From assembly GCA_024698865.1 (NCBI GenBank), contig JAILQS010000172.1:1-40325 (forward strand): a stretch of DNA of 40,325 nt, in the 5' to 3' direction. Of this stretch, positions 14,458 to 24,139 are shown in pieces; positions within the stretch are counted from its first letter, which is position 1, and each line of letters starts with the position of its first letter. The position numbers and the translations under genes are program-made. Below the pieces are notes generated by a model. That model saw only the letters and a program-made list of their open reading frames with translations. It was not told the DNA's origin and did no database searches. The DNA is from Lachnospiraceae bacterium (GTDB taxonomy: Bacteria > Bacillota > Clostridia > Lachnospirales > Lachnospiraceae).

Positions 14458-16023
14458 TTGAAAGAAAATAAGAAAAGTAGATGGCTTTTTGCGCTGTTTA
14501 TGATGATTGTCATGTCCGGAATCGGCGTTTATACCAAAGCTGCCAATACGAAGGCAGCACAGTATGTCCGTGTCGGCATTTCAAATTATAACTACAGTAG
14601 TAAGGTGAGCCTTAAAAATAAAAAAGTGGCGCTTGGCTATGGAACGAAAACCGGTTTCAAGGAGGAACTCAGACTCGAAAGTACATCCGGATTTACCTTT
14701 CAGCCTGTTTTGAAATCGTATATGGTATCCAATACGGAATACAAAACCTATGCAACGGCAAACAGTCTGGTAAAAAAATTAAAAAAACAGGGTGCCAAAG
14801 CATATGTCGGAATTTTGTACCATAACAAATACAAAGTATATGTGAATCAAAGTACCTATGCAAAAGTACAAGGGTTGTTTGGTATTAGCTATACAAAGAA
14901 TAACAAAAAATATCTTACGAGTGTAAAAGGGTCGGAAAACACCCTTTTTATTGATGTGTATAAAAGTAAAGGCTACCCGCAGTTTGCCGGACTTAATTCT
15001 TCGGGCGGCACGACAACAATAACCGTAAATAAGAAAAAATACAGAGGACGGATGGAAATCGGTCGCTATAATAAGGATTCCCTGACCGTAGTAAACGTAG
15101 CAAACGTTGAAGATTACCTGAAGGGCGTGATTGCCTGTGAAATGGTCGATACGTGGGAAATGGAGGCGCTTAAGGCACAGGCGGTATGCTCCAGATCACT
15201 GGCCTACGACATGGCAGGCTATACCGCAGTTTCTAATTCCGACAAAGCATACAAAATGGATGATACAACAAGCTGTCAGGTATATGGTGGAGTTGCCAGA
15301 GAGACGAAACGAACAAGTCAGGCAGTAAAGGCAACCAAAGGCAAACGCGTGTATTACAAAGGAAAAGTTGTACCGGCCTATTTCTTTTCGACAAGTGGTG
15401 GTGCGACAGAAGAGATGAAGTATGTGTGGGGTGGATCGGCCGGCTATTTAAAAAGCGTGCTGGATCCGGAGGAACGTTTTCCTGAAAAAGAACCCTGGAT
15501 CTATTCTTTTACAAAAAGTAATATCAAAAGCAGAGTCGGCGGTATCGGAAACATTAAGTCGGTGAAGGTTTCCACATACACCAAATCCGGAAGAGCTTAT
15601 AAAGTAAAGGTGACCGGAGCAAGTGGCTCCAAAACATTAGTCAAACAACAGGGAAGAACGACGTTTGGTCTTCCGTCTAACAAATTTAAAGTCATCAATT
15701 ACGGGGATAAGCCGGATCAGGTTTCAGTGGAATCAGCCGGAGGTACAACCACGAAGAAAATTTCTTCCTGTTATACCATCAGTGGAAGTGGAACCGTGAA
15801 GAAATCCAGTTCCAAACTGGAACAATACATTGCCATCAGCGATAAGACGATGACCAACTTTCCGCGTAAAGCACCAGCAAGCAAAAATACCGTTTATCTT
15901 GCGGGTATGGGCTTTGGACATGGTGTTGGAATGAGTCAGTCGGGTGCCAACGGTCTTGCGATGAAAGGGTATGATTACGAAGATATCATCAGACATTACT
16001 TTACGGATGTCGTTGTAAAGTAG
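14458..16023 (+). CDS. Secreted SpoIID/LytB-domain protein
   Basis: The product has 521 residues. The start is TTG at 14458, preceded by AGGTGA; no ATG gives a complete signal peptide. Residues ~1-30 ([18 protein letters not shown]) are an export signal. A SPOR-like segment may follow ([21 protein letters not shown]). The SpoIID domain begins with [13 protein letters not shown] (~217-229, containing the glutamate thought to be catalytic), continues with [13 protein letters not shown] and YFFSTSGG, and ends with [17 protein letters not shown]. SpoIID proteins are lytic transglycosylases that cut denuded peptidoglycan glycan chains during sporulation; LytB-type members act in vegetative cells. 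With the N-terminal extension this is more likely a housekeeping wall protein than SpoIID itself. queA follows after 13 bp. Confidence 0.88.
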   Translation: MKENKKSRWLFALFMMIVMSGIGVYTKAANTKAAQYVRVGISNYNYSSKVSLKNKKVALGYGTKTGFKEELRLESTSGFTFQPVLKSYMVSNTEYKTYATANSLVKKLKKQGAKAYVGILYHNKYKVYVNQSTYAKVQGLFGISYTKNNKKYLTSVKGSENTLFIDVYKSKGYPQFAGLNSSGGTTTITVNKKKYRGRMEIGRYNKDSLTVVNVANVEDYLKGVIACEMVDTWEMEALKAQAVCSRSLAYDMAGYTAVSNSDKAYKMDDTTSCQVYGGVARETKRTSQAVKATKGKRVYYKGKVVPAYFFSTSGGATEEMKYVWGGSAGYLKSVLDPEERFPEKEPWIYSFTKSNIKSRVGGIGNIKSVKVSTYTKSGRAYKVKVTGASGSKTLVKQQGRTTFGLPSNKFKVINYGDKPDQVSVESAGGTTTKKISSCYTISGSGTVKKSSSKLEQYIAISDKTMTNFPRKAPASKNTVYLAGMGFGHGVGMSQSGANGLAMKGYDYEDIIRHYFTDVVVK

Positions 16024-16036
16024 GAAGGATATAAGA

Positions 16037-17302
16037 ATGAAAACAAGTGATTTTAATTTTGAATTACCGGAAGAATTGATTGCGCAGGATCCTCTGGAGG
16101 ATCGTTCTGCCTCACGACTTATGGTCGCAGATCGATATCAGATGGATTTTACACACGATCATTTTTACAATATCAAAAACTATTTAAGAAAGGGAGATTG
16201 CCTTGTATTAAATAATACAAAGGTTATTCCTGCGCGTCTGATTGGCGAGAAAAAGGATACCGGTGGGAAAGTAGAACTTTTACTACTGAAAAGAAGAGAA
16301 AATGATATATGGGAAACACTCGTGAAACCGGGCAAAAAAGCCAGACCGGGCGCACAAATTGTATTTGGTGACGGTATTTTATGTGCAACGGTTTTGGATG
16401 TTGTGGAAGAAGGCAATCGACTGGTGCAGTTTTCTTATGATGGAATTTTCGAGGAAGTGCTGGACCGACTTGGACAGATGCCCCTGCCGCCATACATTAC
16501 ACACCAGTTAAAAGATAAAAACCGTTATCAGACGGTTTATGCCAAATACGAAGGCTCCGCTGCAGCCCCTACGGCAGGACTTCATTTTACCAATACTTTA
16601 TTGAAAGAAATCGAAGAAATGGGTGTTACGATTGCAAATGTGACGCTTCACGTTGGCCTTGGTACGTTCCGTCCGGTAAAAGTGGATGACGTAACGAATC
16701 ATCATATGCATTCGGAGTTCTATCAGATCCTTCCTTCGGAAGCCGAAAAGATTAACGAGACACGTAAACGTGGAGACCGCGTAATCTGCGTTGGGACAAC
16801 AAGTCTTAGAACGGTGGAATCTGCAGCAGATATGTTTGGAAATGTGCAGGCAGGTGAGGACAATACTGAGATTTTTATCTATCCCGGTTACCGTGTACGT
16901 GTGGCAGATGCACTGATTACGAATTTTCATTTACCGGAATCCACATTGATTATGCTTGTGTCAGCACTTACCGGAAAAGATAAGATTTTGAAAGGGTACC
17001 AGGAGGCGATTGCAAGGAGATACCGTTTCTTCTCTTTTGGAGACTGCTCTATGGTAGCAAACAGCCGTCTTTTATATAATTCAGACGGCACGTATAATGC
17101 AAAATACTATAACGCACAAGGGGAATTGATAGTTCCGATAGACGAGTTTGCCAAAATTGAAGAAGACTACATAAGCAAAATCAAGCAGTGTAAGAGCGAA
17201 GAAGACTTTGCTAAACTGTGGGATGCACACCACGACAGCGCATACAGTTATGAGTTTTGCAAAGAGTGGTGTAAGACGAATTCTGCAAACCATAGATTCT
17301 AA
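16037..17302 (+). CDS. queA: tRNA preQ1 S-adenosylmethionine ribosyltransferase-isomerase, with C-terminal extension
   Basis: QueA transfers and isomerises the ribosyl part of S-adenosylmethionine onto preQ1 at position 34 of certain tRNAs, giving epoxyqueuosine. The start is ATG at 16037 with AGGA upstream. Family sequences are plain: [16 protein letters not shown] at the N-terminus, [49 protein letters not shown] and [16 protein letters not shown]. The usual enzyme is about 340-350 residues and ends near RYRFFSFGD, reached here at ~335. This protein continues for ~80 residues ([28 protein letters not shown]) to 421. The extension is in frame and uncorrupted. No other queuosine gene is in the window. 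Confidence 0.95.
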   Translation: MKTSDFNFELPEELIAQDPLEDRSASRLMVADRYQMDFTHDHFYNIKNYLRKGDCLVLNNTKVIPARLIGEKKDTGGKVELLLLKRRENDIWETLVKPGKKARPGAQIVFGDGILCATVLDVVEEGNRLVQFSYDGIFEEVLDRLGQMPLPPYITHQLKDKNRYQTVYAKYEGSAAAPTAGLHFTNTLLKEIEEMGVTIANVTLHVGLGTFRPVKVDDVTNHHMHSEFYQILPSEAEKINETRKRGDRVICVGTTSLRTVESAADMFGNVQAGEDNTEIFIYPGYRVRVADALITNFHLPESTLIMLVSALTGKDKILKGYQEAIARRYRFFSFGDCSMVANSRLLYNSDGTYNAKYYNAQGELIVPIDEFAKIEEDYISKIKQCKSEEDFAKLWDAHHDSAYSYEFCKEWCKTNSANHRF

Positions 17303-17309
17303 TAGGGTC

Positions 17310-17351
17310 AAAAACACCACAAGTAGATTAGTCAAAGATGCCGTGTTTTTT
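17310..17351 (+). terminator. Possible terminator after queA
   Basis: AAAAACAC (17310-17317) can pair with GTGTTTTT (17343-17350) and the T-run is long enough, but the stem is A/T-rich and the loop is about 25 bases, so the structure is weak. Confidence 0.4.
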
Positions 17352-17403
17352 CATTCATCGAGGCATCCATTGTTCGAATAAATACCGGAAGGAAAATTAG
17401 TTT

Positions 17404-18132
17404 ATGAACGAAAAAAAATGGGTAAAGTATTTATTATGTATTCTTATCCCTATCGTAGTTGTCTTGTTGGGGATATACATTTTTTTAACCGCATTCAAAA
17501 TAAAGAAAATAACGGTGGAAGGCTGTGATTTTTATTCCAAAGAGCAGATTATATCTGAGGTGGTAAACGGATTCGGAAGTGACAACTCGGTATTACTTCG
17601 CGTAAAAAATAAGTTTACACAGGAAAAAGTAATTCCATTTATCGAGAAATACGATTTTGAGGCAGTAGATAATCACACCATCAATATTCATGTCTATGAA
17701 AAGTCAATGGTCGGCTGTGTGAAGTATATGAACGAGTATCTTTACATAGACAAGGATGGAAATGTACTGGAAAGTTCGGATATCCGACGCGAAGATATCA
17801 TCTATTTTACCGGAATTAAGTTTGAGGGGTTCGAATTATATGAACCATTGAAAGTAGAGGACAGTTCCGTATTTTCTGACATTGCAGCTTTGCAGCAGCT
17901 TATCAAACGTTATGAGATAGATATCGACAGCGTGCATTTTTCGGATGCCGGTGAAGTCAGCATGAAAAAGGACAAGATTAAGATTATACTTGGCAAGAAG
18001 GATTTCTACGATGAAGCCATAGCGGCACTTTCCAAGGTGCTTCCACAGGTGGTAGAGGAGAAACTATCCGGAAAGTTTGATTTGTCGGAGTTTTCTGCTG
18101 GAGACAATATTATATTTAAGAAGACGAAGTAA
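17404..18132 (+). CDS. DivIB/FtsQ-like POTRA-domain cell-division protein
   Basis: The product has 242 residues. A short cytoplasmic start (MNEKKWVK) precedes one membrane helix (~9-29, YLLCILIPIVVVLLGIYIFL) and an extracellular part. This begins with an FtsQ-type POTRA domain (FKIKKITVEGCDFYSKEQI, then a beta-strand pair ending NIHVYEKSMVGCV). The following segment (YLYIDKDGNVLE) matches the beta domain of FtsQ/DivIB. These proteins form the septal complex with FtsL and FtsB. Unlike the usual gene order it is not in a dcw cluster next to ftsZ or mur genes, so it could be a second copy. GGAAGG lies 16-11 bases before the ATG. Confidence 0.75.
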   Translation: MNEKKWVKYLLCILIPIVVVLLGIYIFLTAFKIKKITVEGCDFYSKEQIISEVVNGFGSDNSVLLRVKNKFTQEKVIPFIEKYDFEAVDNHTINIHVYEKSMVGCVKYMNEYLYIDKDGNVLESSDIRREDIIYFTGIKFEGFELYEPLKVEDSSVFSDIAALQQLIKRYEIDIDSVHFSDAGEVSMKKDKIKIILGKKDFYDEAIAALSKVLPQVVEEKLSGKFDLSEFSAGDNIIFKKTK

Positions 18133-18191
18133 GATGCATCCGGTTATTTTATTAGACAGGCGAATGCTTGATAGATAAAGACGACAAATGA

Positions 18192-18232
18192 AGAAACCAA
18201 CATTACATTTTAGTTTCATTTTAGGTTTCTTA
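18192..18232. other. Imperfect hairpin in the leader of the 952-aa gene
   Basis: AAGAAACC (18192-18199) pairs with GGTTTCTT (18225-18232), with further A/T pairing inside. There is no T-run directly after it, so it is a poor terminator. It could be leader structure for the next gene. Confidence 0.35.
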
Positions 18233-18270
18233 GCTATACTAAAACCATTAAATCATTAAGGAGGATTTAT

Positions 18271-21129
18271 ATGGGTAAAAAACGTGTTCTAAGTAAATGT
18301 ATTGGTATAGTTCTGATTTTGGCGTTAGTTTTCGCTTATCTGCCGGCAAATAGCGTCCAGGCGGCGACCAAAGTCAGCAAGGTTACCATTTCTTCAGTAA
18401 AGGCTAATACCAATCAGAAGATTGTAATCAAGTGGAAGAAACTAAAGAAGATTTCCGGCTATTATGTGCTTGTTTCTAAATTAAAAAGTGGGAAAAGTGT
18501 GGTTTATAAAAAATACACGAAAAAAACTTCTCTTACGACTAAGAAACTGAATGCAGGTACTTACTATGTTAAAGTTAGAGCTTATAAAGTTGTTAACAGC
18601 AAGAAAAAATTTGGCGCCTGGAGCAAAGTTAAGAAAGTTAAGGTGACTACAAAGCAGTCAAATGCATCCAATAATAATACGAATTCCAATGACGACAGCA
18701 ACAATAATTCTAATAGCAACAATCTCGATAGTAACAATGATGTTAAAGATAATGATGGCACCACAGACGACAACAATGATGGTACTACAGACGATAACAA
18801 TGATGGTACCACAGACGACAACAATTCCGATAATAACGATGGTGATGCAGAGGATAACAACCAACCGGGCGACACAAATAACGATACGCCGGCAGTTGAT
18901 GCGTCTGCCTCTAACAACGTATTTACGGACATTTCTAATAAGAAAGTCAATGCAACGATTTCGTTAGGTGAGTCTGTGTATGTGGATGCTGATTCGGATT
19001 CTGATGCAAATATATCTGTTTCAAAGAGTGAGTCTACAGGTGTTACAACAGTCGCGATTTCTAAAGCCGGTTCCTACCGGTTATCCGGAAGTGCGTCTAA
19101 TGTTGTAGTGGAAGTTGCAAAATCACTTTCTGAAGATGTGGATTTGATTCTGGATGGCGTAACGATTGATAACACAACTATTTCTGCTGTTTCCGGCAAA
19201 GATGCATCCGTCATTTCCATTGGAAAGGATACGAATGTGAATTTGTACTTGAAAGGAAATAATTCGCTGACCGGAAGTGGCACATTTGTTTCTGAACCAC
19301 AGGCGGTTATTTCTCAGAAAGGTACTGCACCTACACTTAATATTTTCAATGCCGGTGAGGGAGTTCTAAGTATAACAGATGCGATGGATCCGGATACTTC
19401 TTTTGATGATGTAGATCCGTCTGACGGCATTGCAACCAAAGGAACTTTATCGGTTAACGGCGGAACCTATCAGATTAAAACAAATGGAGATGCGTTAAAA
19501 GGTACCGGTGCTGATGGCGAAGGTGGTGTAAATATTTCCGGTGGAATCTTCCATCTGGAGTCGTATTTGTCCAACGCGATAAAATCCAAAAATGGAGAAA
19601 TCAACATTTCGGGCGGTAGTATTTACGCAGATTATACGAAGGAAGATGCGATTAATGCAAAGAATTATACGGTTACCGTTAGCGGAGGTCTTGTCAAGGT
19701 AGATGAGTGCTATGGAGACGGAATCCAGGGAGAATGGGTGGATATTTCCGGTGGCGATATTCGTATAACTACGTATTTTGAAAATGCGGGACTCAATTAT
19801 TATAACACCGCATTAGCAGTACATAATTCAATGACGGTAAGTGAAAGCGGAAGCAGTAAAACGAAAACAGAAACCGTAAATATTGATACCGGAAGCCATA
19901 AAGGAATCAAAGGCGGCAGCAAATCCGAATCTTACAAATATACAACCGTTGCAGAAGGAAGCAGCAATACGGCGGGAACTACTTACACGAATACGGCAAG
20001 CGGTGGCATTAAGATTTCCGGTGGAACAATCAATATCGATACTACCCATACCGGCATCAAATATAACGGCTCCGGTGGAATGGGCAGAGGCGGAAGCAGT
20101 ACCGGCAACCTTTCGGCCGCAAATAATGATGGTCAGTATATTATCGGTTCACCGGAGGATGGCATCAAATCAAACAATGATTTTGAAATCACAGGTGGAA
20201 CGGTTACTATCAAAGCGTCGGATGACGGTATTTCAACAGATAATAAGTTAACGATAAAAGACAACGCAGTTGTTAATATAAATCAGGCATACGAAGGAAT
20301 TGAGGCGGCTGATCTGGTAATTGGAACAAGTGGAAGCGAAAGCAAAGCACCGTATGTAAGCGTTTACTCGAATGATGACGGCATCAACACAGCCTCCAAA
20401 TCATCAGTTTCCTACGTCTATGCAGATGAATCTGAGGAAACTTATCAGAAAACAACCGTTTCCACGATGTCCGGTAATGATATGACCGTTTATAGCGGCA
20501 CGGTTGTAGTAATGATTGCTGATGATACGACACATGATTTCTCGCTCACAGTGAAAGACGGTCAAAATGTTGTAAATGATAACAGCACCGTGACCGGTAC
20601 ATATAGCTCTAATGGCGATGGTATAGATTGCAATGGCTCCTTCTATGCATATGGTGGTGATATAATCGTGTGGGGCGCTACGTCAAATGACAATTCGCCA
20701 ATCGACACCGGAGACAGTAACGCACAATACGTAATTGCGAATGGAGCGACCGTATTAGCAGCGGCAAGTAGTGGCAGTATGAAGAATAATCCAACGTCAC
20801 TTGGTCAGAATGCAGTTGTATTTTCCGGTATGTCCTTGACCTCAGGAAAAACATTTGCCATTTCAGATAGCAGTTTGGCAACCGTTTTAACCGCAAAAGC
20901 TGCGAAAAACTACACGTATCTGATGTATACCGCACCGGGATTGCAGGGAAGCTACACCCTTTCTACAGGTGGAACCGGTACAGATCCTGTTAATGAAACG
21001 ACAGAGTATGATAACAGATATCTCACCTATAGTTCAAACGGTGCAACACAACTTACCACAGCAACCGCATCTACCTCGGTTAACAGTGGTGGAAACGGTG
21101 GACCTGGACAAAATCCGGGAAGATGGTAA
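18271..21129 (+). CDS. Secreted Cthe_2159-type beta-helix carbohydrate-binding protein
   Basis: The product has 952 residues, and AAGGAGG lies upstream of the ATG. A signal peptide (~1-32, cleaved after VQA) is followed by a lysine-rich Fn3-like domain (~33-128, IVIKWKKLKKISGYYVLVS). Next is an Asn/Asp/Thr linker (~130-210). The rest (~215-930) is a repetitive beta-helix with many GDAxKG/ISGGxxxI turns (GDALKGTGADGEGGVNISGG, DDGISTDNKLTI, NGDGIDCNGSFYAYGGDI). This is the pattern of PF14262, whose founder Cthe_2159 from Clostridium thermocellum binds cellulose and pectin-like acid polysaccharides with calcium. It ends in GGNGGPGQNPGRW with no anchor. Binding of plant cell-wall polysaccharide is the likely role by family; enzyme activity is uncertain. 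Confidence 0.85.
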   Translation: MGKKRVLSKCIGIVLILALVFAYLPANSVQAATKVSKVTISSVKANTNQKIVIKWKKLKKISGYYVLVSKLKSGKSVVYKKYTKKTSLTTKKLNAGTYYVKVRAYKVVNSKKKFGAWSKVKKVKVTTKQSNASNNNTNSNDDSNNNSNSNNLDSNNDVKDNDGTTDDNNDGTTDDNNDGTTDDNNSDNNDGDAEDNNQPGDTNNDTPAVDASASNNVFTDISNKKVNATISLGESVYVDADSDSDANISVSKSESTGVTTVAISKAGSYRLSGSASNVVVEVAKSLSEDVDLILDGVTIDNTTISAVSGKDASVISIGKDTNVNLYLKGNNSLTGSGTFVSEPQAVISQKGTAPTLNIFNAGEGVLSITDAMDPDTSFDDVDPSDGIATKGTLSVNGGTYQIKTNGDALKGTGADGEGGVNISGGIFHLESYLSNAIKSKNGEINISGGSIYADYTKEDAINAKNYTVTVSGGLVKVDECYGDGIQGEWVDISGGDIRITTYFENAGLNYYNTALAVHNSMTVSESGSSKTKTETVNIDTGSHKGIKGGSKSESYKYTTVAEGSSNTAGTTYTNTASGGIKISGGTINIDTTHTGIKYNGSGGMGRGGSSTGNLSAANNDGQYIIGSPEDGIKSNNDFEITGGTVTIKASDDGISTDNKLTIKDNAVVNINQAYEGIEAADLVIGTSGSESKAPYVSVYSNDDGINTASKSSVSYVYADESEETYQKTTVSTMSGNDMTVYSGTVVVMIADDTTHDFSLTVKDGQNVVNDNSTVTGTYSSNGDGIDCNGSFYAYGGDIIVWGATSNDNSPIDTGDSNAQYVIANGATVLAAASSGSMKNNPTSLGQNAVVFSGMSLTSGKTFAISDSSLATVLTAKAAKNYTYLMYTAPGLQGSYTLSTGGTGTDPVNETTEYDNRYLTYSSNGATQLTTATASTSVNSGGNGGPGQNPGRW
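18754..18825 (+). repeat. Three 24-bp coding repeats (NDGTTDDN linker)
   Basis: GATGGTACCACAGACGACAA-type units repeat exactly every 24 bp (18754, 18778, 18802) and encode DGTTDDNN three times. They lie in the acidic linker between the Fn3-like and beta-helix domains. An in-frame unit size lets linker length vary without loss of frame. Confidence 0.9.
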
Positions 21130-21151
21130 TATAGAATAACATTTAATTTGT

Positions 21152-21186
21152 ATAACACCAAAGGGTACGTTATCCTTTGGTGTTAT
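21152..21186 (+). terminator. Hairpin after the 952-aa gene
   Basis: ATAACACCAAAGG (21152-21164) pairs perfectly with CCTTTGGTGTTAT (21174-21186) around nine bases. The T-run is weak (TCGTTGT), so it is a terminator mainly by position and stem strength. Confidence 0.65.
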
Positions 21187-21311
21187 TCGTTGTGCGCGTT
21201 ATTTTCTAGTGGTATTTATTTCGTTTATACGTTATTAGTGGTTTTTCAGTGTATAAATTACGTAGCATTTACATATCCTACTCAAAGAATTGGTTGAGAA
21301 AGGAAAAGAAA

Positions 21312-22040
21312 ATGAATCACGTATTGTATAACGACAGCAAATCTAATAACGCAAATAATGAACAGGGAAATTTAGACGAAACTTATTCTAACATATCCGA
21401 ATACGGACAGTTGGTGTTGGAGCATAATAACCAAAACCATAAGATACAGGTTTTATCGATTGTGGGCGAAATCGAAGGGCACGAGTGCCTTCCGCCGCAG
21501 AATAAAACCACAAAATACGAGCATGTTTTGCCAATACTGACAAAAATAGAAGATGATAAGTCGATACAGGGCATATTGCTACTGGTAAACACAGTTGGAG
21601 GAGATGTGTCCTCGGGACTGGCTTTGGCAGAAATGATTGCATCCGTCAGTAAACCAACGGTGTCACTTGTTATAGGAGACAGCCATTCCATAGGCGTTCC
21701 ACTTGCGGTAGCATCTGATTATTCCTTTATAGTACCAACCGGAACGATGATAATACATCCGGTTAGAATGGGCGGGTCAGTACTTGGAGCGCCTCAGACA
21801 TTTGATTATTTCAAATTGATACAGGAACGTATTTTGAGTTTCATTGAGCAGCATTCCAAAGCGCAAAAACCAAGACTCGAAGAAATGATGCTAAGAAGCG
21901 GAATATTAAATAAAGATCTGGGAACAATACTCGTTGGAAAAGAAGCAGTGGAAGAAGGCTTGATAGATGAGGTCGGGGGCTTGAAAGAAACCTTAAGAAA
22001 ACTGCACGAACTCATCGACAAAGGAATCGTAAAACAATAA
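21312..22040 (+). CDS. tepA: TepA-type ClpP-fold serine protease
   Basis: The ORF track begins at 21249, but the ATG at 21312 (MNHVLYNDSKSN) has AAAGGAAAAG upstream and gives 242 residues, the usual TepA size. The first ~35 residues are polar and probably disordered. The ClpP/crotonase-like core follows: LVNTVGGDVSSGLALAEMI, then DSHSIGVPLAVASDYSFIVP (nucleophile serine expected in HSIG), then TMIIHPVRMGG with the catalytic histidine, and LVGKEAVEEGLIDEVGG at the end. Bacillus TepA (YmfB) has nearly the same HSIGVPLA signature and is encoded close to spoIIIE; here spoIIIE/ftsK is about 5 kb downstream with other genes in between. TepA has been linked to protein translocation, but its substrates are not well known. 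Confidence 0.88.
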   Translation: MNHVLYNDSKSNNANNEQGNLDETYSNISEYGQLVLEHNNQNHKIQVLSIVGEIEGHECLPPQNKTTKYEHVLPILTKIEDDKSIQGILLLVNTVGGDVSSGLALAEMIASVSKPTVSLVIGDSHSIGVPLAVASDYSFIVPTGTMIIHPVRMGGSVLGAPQTFDYFKLIQERILSFIEQHSKAQKPRLEEMMLRSGILNKDLGTILVGKEAVEEGLIDEVGGLKETLRKLHELIDKGIVKQ

Positions 22041-22058
22041 TAGACAAGCCTACAACAG

Positions 22059-22087
22059 TTTACAAGAGAAAATAGCTATGCTATACT
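22059..22087 (+). promoter_or_regulatory. Sigma-A-type promoter of the Nudix gene
   Basis: TTTACA (22059-22064), 17 bp, TATACT (22082-22087). The predicted transcription start falls within the inverted repeat at 22089-22110. Confidence 0.7.
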
Positions 22088-22088
22088 G

Positions 22089-22110
22089 TTTAGTGCTTTA
22101 CAACACTAAA
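22089..22110. promoter_or_regulatory. Inverted repeat at the Nudix transcription start (candidate operator)
   Basis: TTTAGTG and CACTAAA form a perfect 7-bp inverted repeat separated by CTTTACAA, directly after the -10 box. A related sequence (AGTGCAATTTACAACACT) is found before enolase. Confidence 0.45.
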
Positions 22111-22131
22111 TAAGAAATGGCAGGTAATAAC

Positions 22132-22641
22132 ATGGAATTATGGGACATCTACGATGAAAATAAACAATTAACCGGTCGAACCATGAAGCGCAACGACTGG
22201 TGTTTGAAAGATAATGAGTATCATTTGTCTGTGCTCGGAGTTTTGAAACGACCGGACGGTAAATTTCTCATTACAAAGCGTCATATGAATAAGCATTGGG
22301 CACCGGGCTGGTGGGAAGTTCCGGGGGGTGCAGCAAAGGCAGGCGAGACCTCTGAGGAAGCCGCCAAACGTGAGATACTTGAGGAAACCGGGCTTGATGT
22401 AACAAATGCCAAAGGTGGATTTTTGTTTTCTTACCACAGAGAAAATCCCGGAAAGGGAGATAACTATTTTGTTGATATTTACGGCTATGAACTTGATTTT
22501 ACAGAGGATGACGTTAAAGTACAGGAAGAGGAAGTAACCGGATACATGATTGCGGATCTGGCGCAGATTAAGGAATTTGCGGCGCAGGGAATTTTTCTGC
22601 ATTATGACAGCATAAAAGAAGCGTTTGAAACGGAGTTTTAG
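22132..22641 (+). CDS. Nudix hydrolase (IPP-isomerase-like subgroup)
   Basis: The ATG at 22132 (MELWDIYDENKQ) is preferred over 22117 because CAGGT lies six bases before it and homologues usually begin this way; this gives 169 residues. The Nudix box GAAKAGETSEEAAKREILEE continues to TGLD (~70-93) and has all the metal-binding glutamates. The opening LWDIYDENKQLTGRTMKR is typical of Nudix proteins related to isopentenyl-diphosphate isomerase. The reaction is hydrolysis of a nucleoside diphosphate linked to another group; the substrate cannot be deduced. It has its own promoter and a hairpin after the stop, so it is probably a single-gene transcript. Confidence 0.9.
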   Translation: MELWDIYDENKQLTGRTMKRNDWCLKDNEYHLSVLGVLKRPDGKFLITKRHMNKHWAPGWWEVPGGAAKAGETSEEAAKREILEETGLDVTNAKGGFLFSYHRENPGKGDNYFVDIYGYELDFTEDDVKVQEEEVTGYMIADLAQIKEFAAQGIFLHYDSIKEAFETEF

Positions 22642-22661
22642 ATTTACAAAAGAGAATACAG

Positions 22662-22704
22662 TTTTTTCACGTTAATTGCGGAAAGCCTGCGCTAAGTGAA
22701 AAAA
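22662..22704. terminator. Terminator after the Nudix gene
   Basis: TTTTTTCAC (22662-22670) pairs with GTGAAAAAA (22696-22704), and GTTA/TAA and GCG/CGC continue the stem inside. The A and T runs are part of the stem, so it could act in either direction. Confidence 0.55.
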
Positions 22705-22709
22705 ATTAT

Positions 22710-22771
22710 AAGACTTGTATTTTTACAATGATATGTTTCATAATTATTGTATTTTGCAGGTCTTAATTTTT
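22710..22771 (+). terminator. Second long hairpin between the Nudix gene and eno
   Basis: AAGACTTG (22710-22717) pairs with CAGGTCTT (22757-22764), TTACAAT pairs with ATTGTA inside, and AATTTTTATT follows. It fits either a back-up terminator or an attenuator-like element, but it lies upstream of the likely eno promoter. Confidence 0.5.
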
Positions 22772-22779
22772 ATTCTATA

Positions 22780-22799
22780 GAGTGCAATTTACAACACTC
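22780..22799. promoter_or_regulatory. Inverted repeat upstream of eno (candidate operator)
   Basis: GAGTG and CACTC flank CAATTTACAA. The core AGTG-(N)-TTTACAACACT is shared with the Nudix promoter region. A weak promoter (TTGTAT, 18 bp, TATTCT) lies directly upstream, so the repeat would cover the transcription start. Confidence 0.4.
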
Positions 22800-22823
22800 G
22801 CATAAAAAATAGGAGATGGGAAA

Positions 22824-24119
22824 ATGAATGTCGGGAAAATAGAAAAAGTAATGGGTAGAGAAATTCTGGATTCCAGAGGGCATCCCACGGTAGAAGCAGA
22901 AATTATCTTAGCAGATGGAACAACAGAAAGAGGAGTCGTACCAAGCGGTGCATCAACGGGAGAGTTCGAGGCATTGGAACTACGTGATGGCGATAAAAAA
23001 AGATATATGGGGAAAGGCGTACAAAAGGCGGTTTCTCACATTAATCATGAGATTTTTGAGACAATTGCAGGTATGGATGCATCGGACATCTATGCGATTG
23101 ATCGTGCGATGATCAATGCAGATGGAACGAAGGATAAATCCAGACTTGGAGCCAACGCAATCCTGGCGGTTTCGATTGCCTGCGCAAGAGCAGCTGCCAA
23201 AGCACAAGGGATTCCGTTGTATCGTTTCCTTGGCGGACTATCCGGTAATCGACTTCCGATTCCGATGATGAATATTTTAAATGGAGGTGCACATGCCTCT
23301 AATACAGTAGATATACAAGAATTTATGATTATGCCGGTAGGAGCGCAAAACTTTAAAGAAGCGTTACGATGGTGTTCCGAAGTATTCCATGCATTGGCAT
23401 CCGTTTTAAAGGAAAGAGGACTTGCAACTTCGGTAGGTGATGAGGGTGGCTTTGCTCCGGATTTAAGCAGTGATGAGGAAACGATAGAGACTATTTTAGA
23501 AGCTGTGAAAAAGGCGGGATATGAGGCAGGAAAAGATTTTATGATTGCGATGGATGCGGCTGCTTCAGAATGGAAAAGTGAGAAGGGAAAAGGTTATTAT
23601 AAGTTGCCAAAGGCAGGTACAGAATATACTTCGGACGAACTGATCATGCACTGGACAATGCTTGTAGAAAAATATCCGATTGCCTCTATCGAAGATGCAT
23701 TGGACGAGGAAGATTGGGAAGGCTGGCAGAGGTTGACGGAAAGACTTGGTAATAAAGTTTTGTTAGTGGGTGATGACCTTTTTGTAACCAATACAACACG
23801 ATTGTCAAAAGGAATTACACTTGGTTGTGCGAACAGTATTTTGATCAAACTCAATCAGATTGGTTCTGTTTCCGAAACACTGGAAGCTATTAAAATGGCG
23901 CACAAAGCCGGTTATACGGCAATTGTTTCGCATCGTTCGGGAGAAACGGACGATACAACAATTGCGGATCTTTCGGTAGCGTTAAATACCGGTCTGATAA
24001 AAGCAGGGGCACCAAGCCGATTTGAACGTGTAGCAAAATACAATCGGTTATTGCGTATAGAGGAAGAATTAGATGTATATGGAATGTATGCCAAAAATGA
24101 CGAAAATTTGGTAAAATAA
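22824..24119 (+). CDS. eno: Enolase
   Basis: Enolase converts 2-phosphoglycerate to phosphoenolpyruvate in glycolysis. The product has 431 residues, the normal length, and TAGGAGATGGG lies before the ATG. Diagnostic segments are [15 protein letters not shown] at the N-terminus, [49 protein letters not shown] (Mg ligand Glu), [10 protein letters not shown] (Mg ligand Asp) and [18 protein letters not shown] with the catalytic lysine. [15 protein letters not shown] completes the active site. It stands alone rather than in a gap-pgk-tpi-gpm-eno cluster. An inverted repeat upstream suggests its own regulation. Confidence 0.98.
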   Translation: MNVGKIEKVMGREILDSRGHPTVEAEIILADGTTERGVVPSGASTGEFEALELRDGDKKRYMGKGVQKAVSHINHEIFETIAGMDASDIYAIDRAMINADGTKDKSRLGANAILAVSIACARAAAKAQGIPLYRFLGGLSGNRLPIPMMNILNGGAHASNTVDIQEFMIMPVGAQNFKEALRWCSEVFHALASVLKERGLATSVGDEGGFAPDLSSDEETIETILEAVKKAGYEAGKDFMIAMDAAASEWKSEKGKGYYKLPKAGTEYTSDELIMHWTMLVEKYPIASIEDALDEEDWEGWQRLTERLGNKVLLVGDDLFVTNTTRLSKGITLGCANSILIKLNQIGSVSETLEAIKMAHKAGYTAIVSHRSGETDDTTIADLSVALNTGLIKAGAPSRFERVAKYNRLLRIEEELDVYGMYAKNDENLVK

Positions 24120-24139
24120 AGTATAGGAATTTAGTTAAC

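Noticed and set aside
18582-18950. Minus-strand and shifted-frame ORFs over the Asn/Asp linker of the 952-aa gene
   Set aside because: They come from the low-complexity repeats in the real gene; they have no ribosome binding sites and their peptides are runs of Ser/Leu or Ile/Val.
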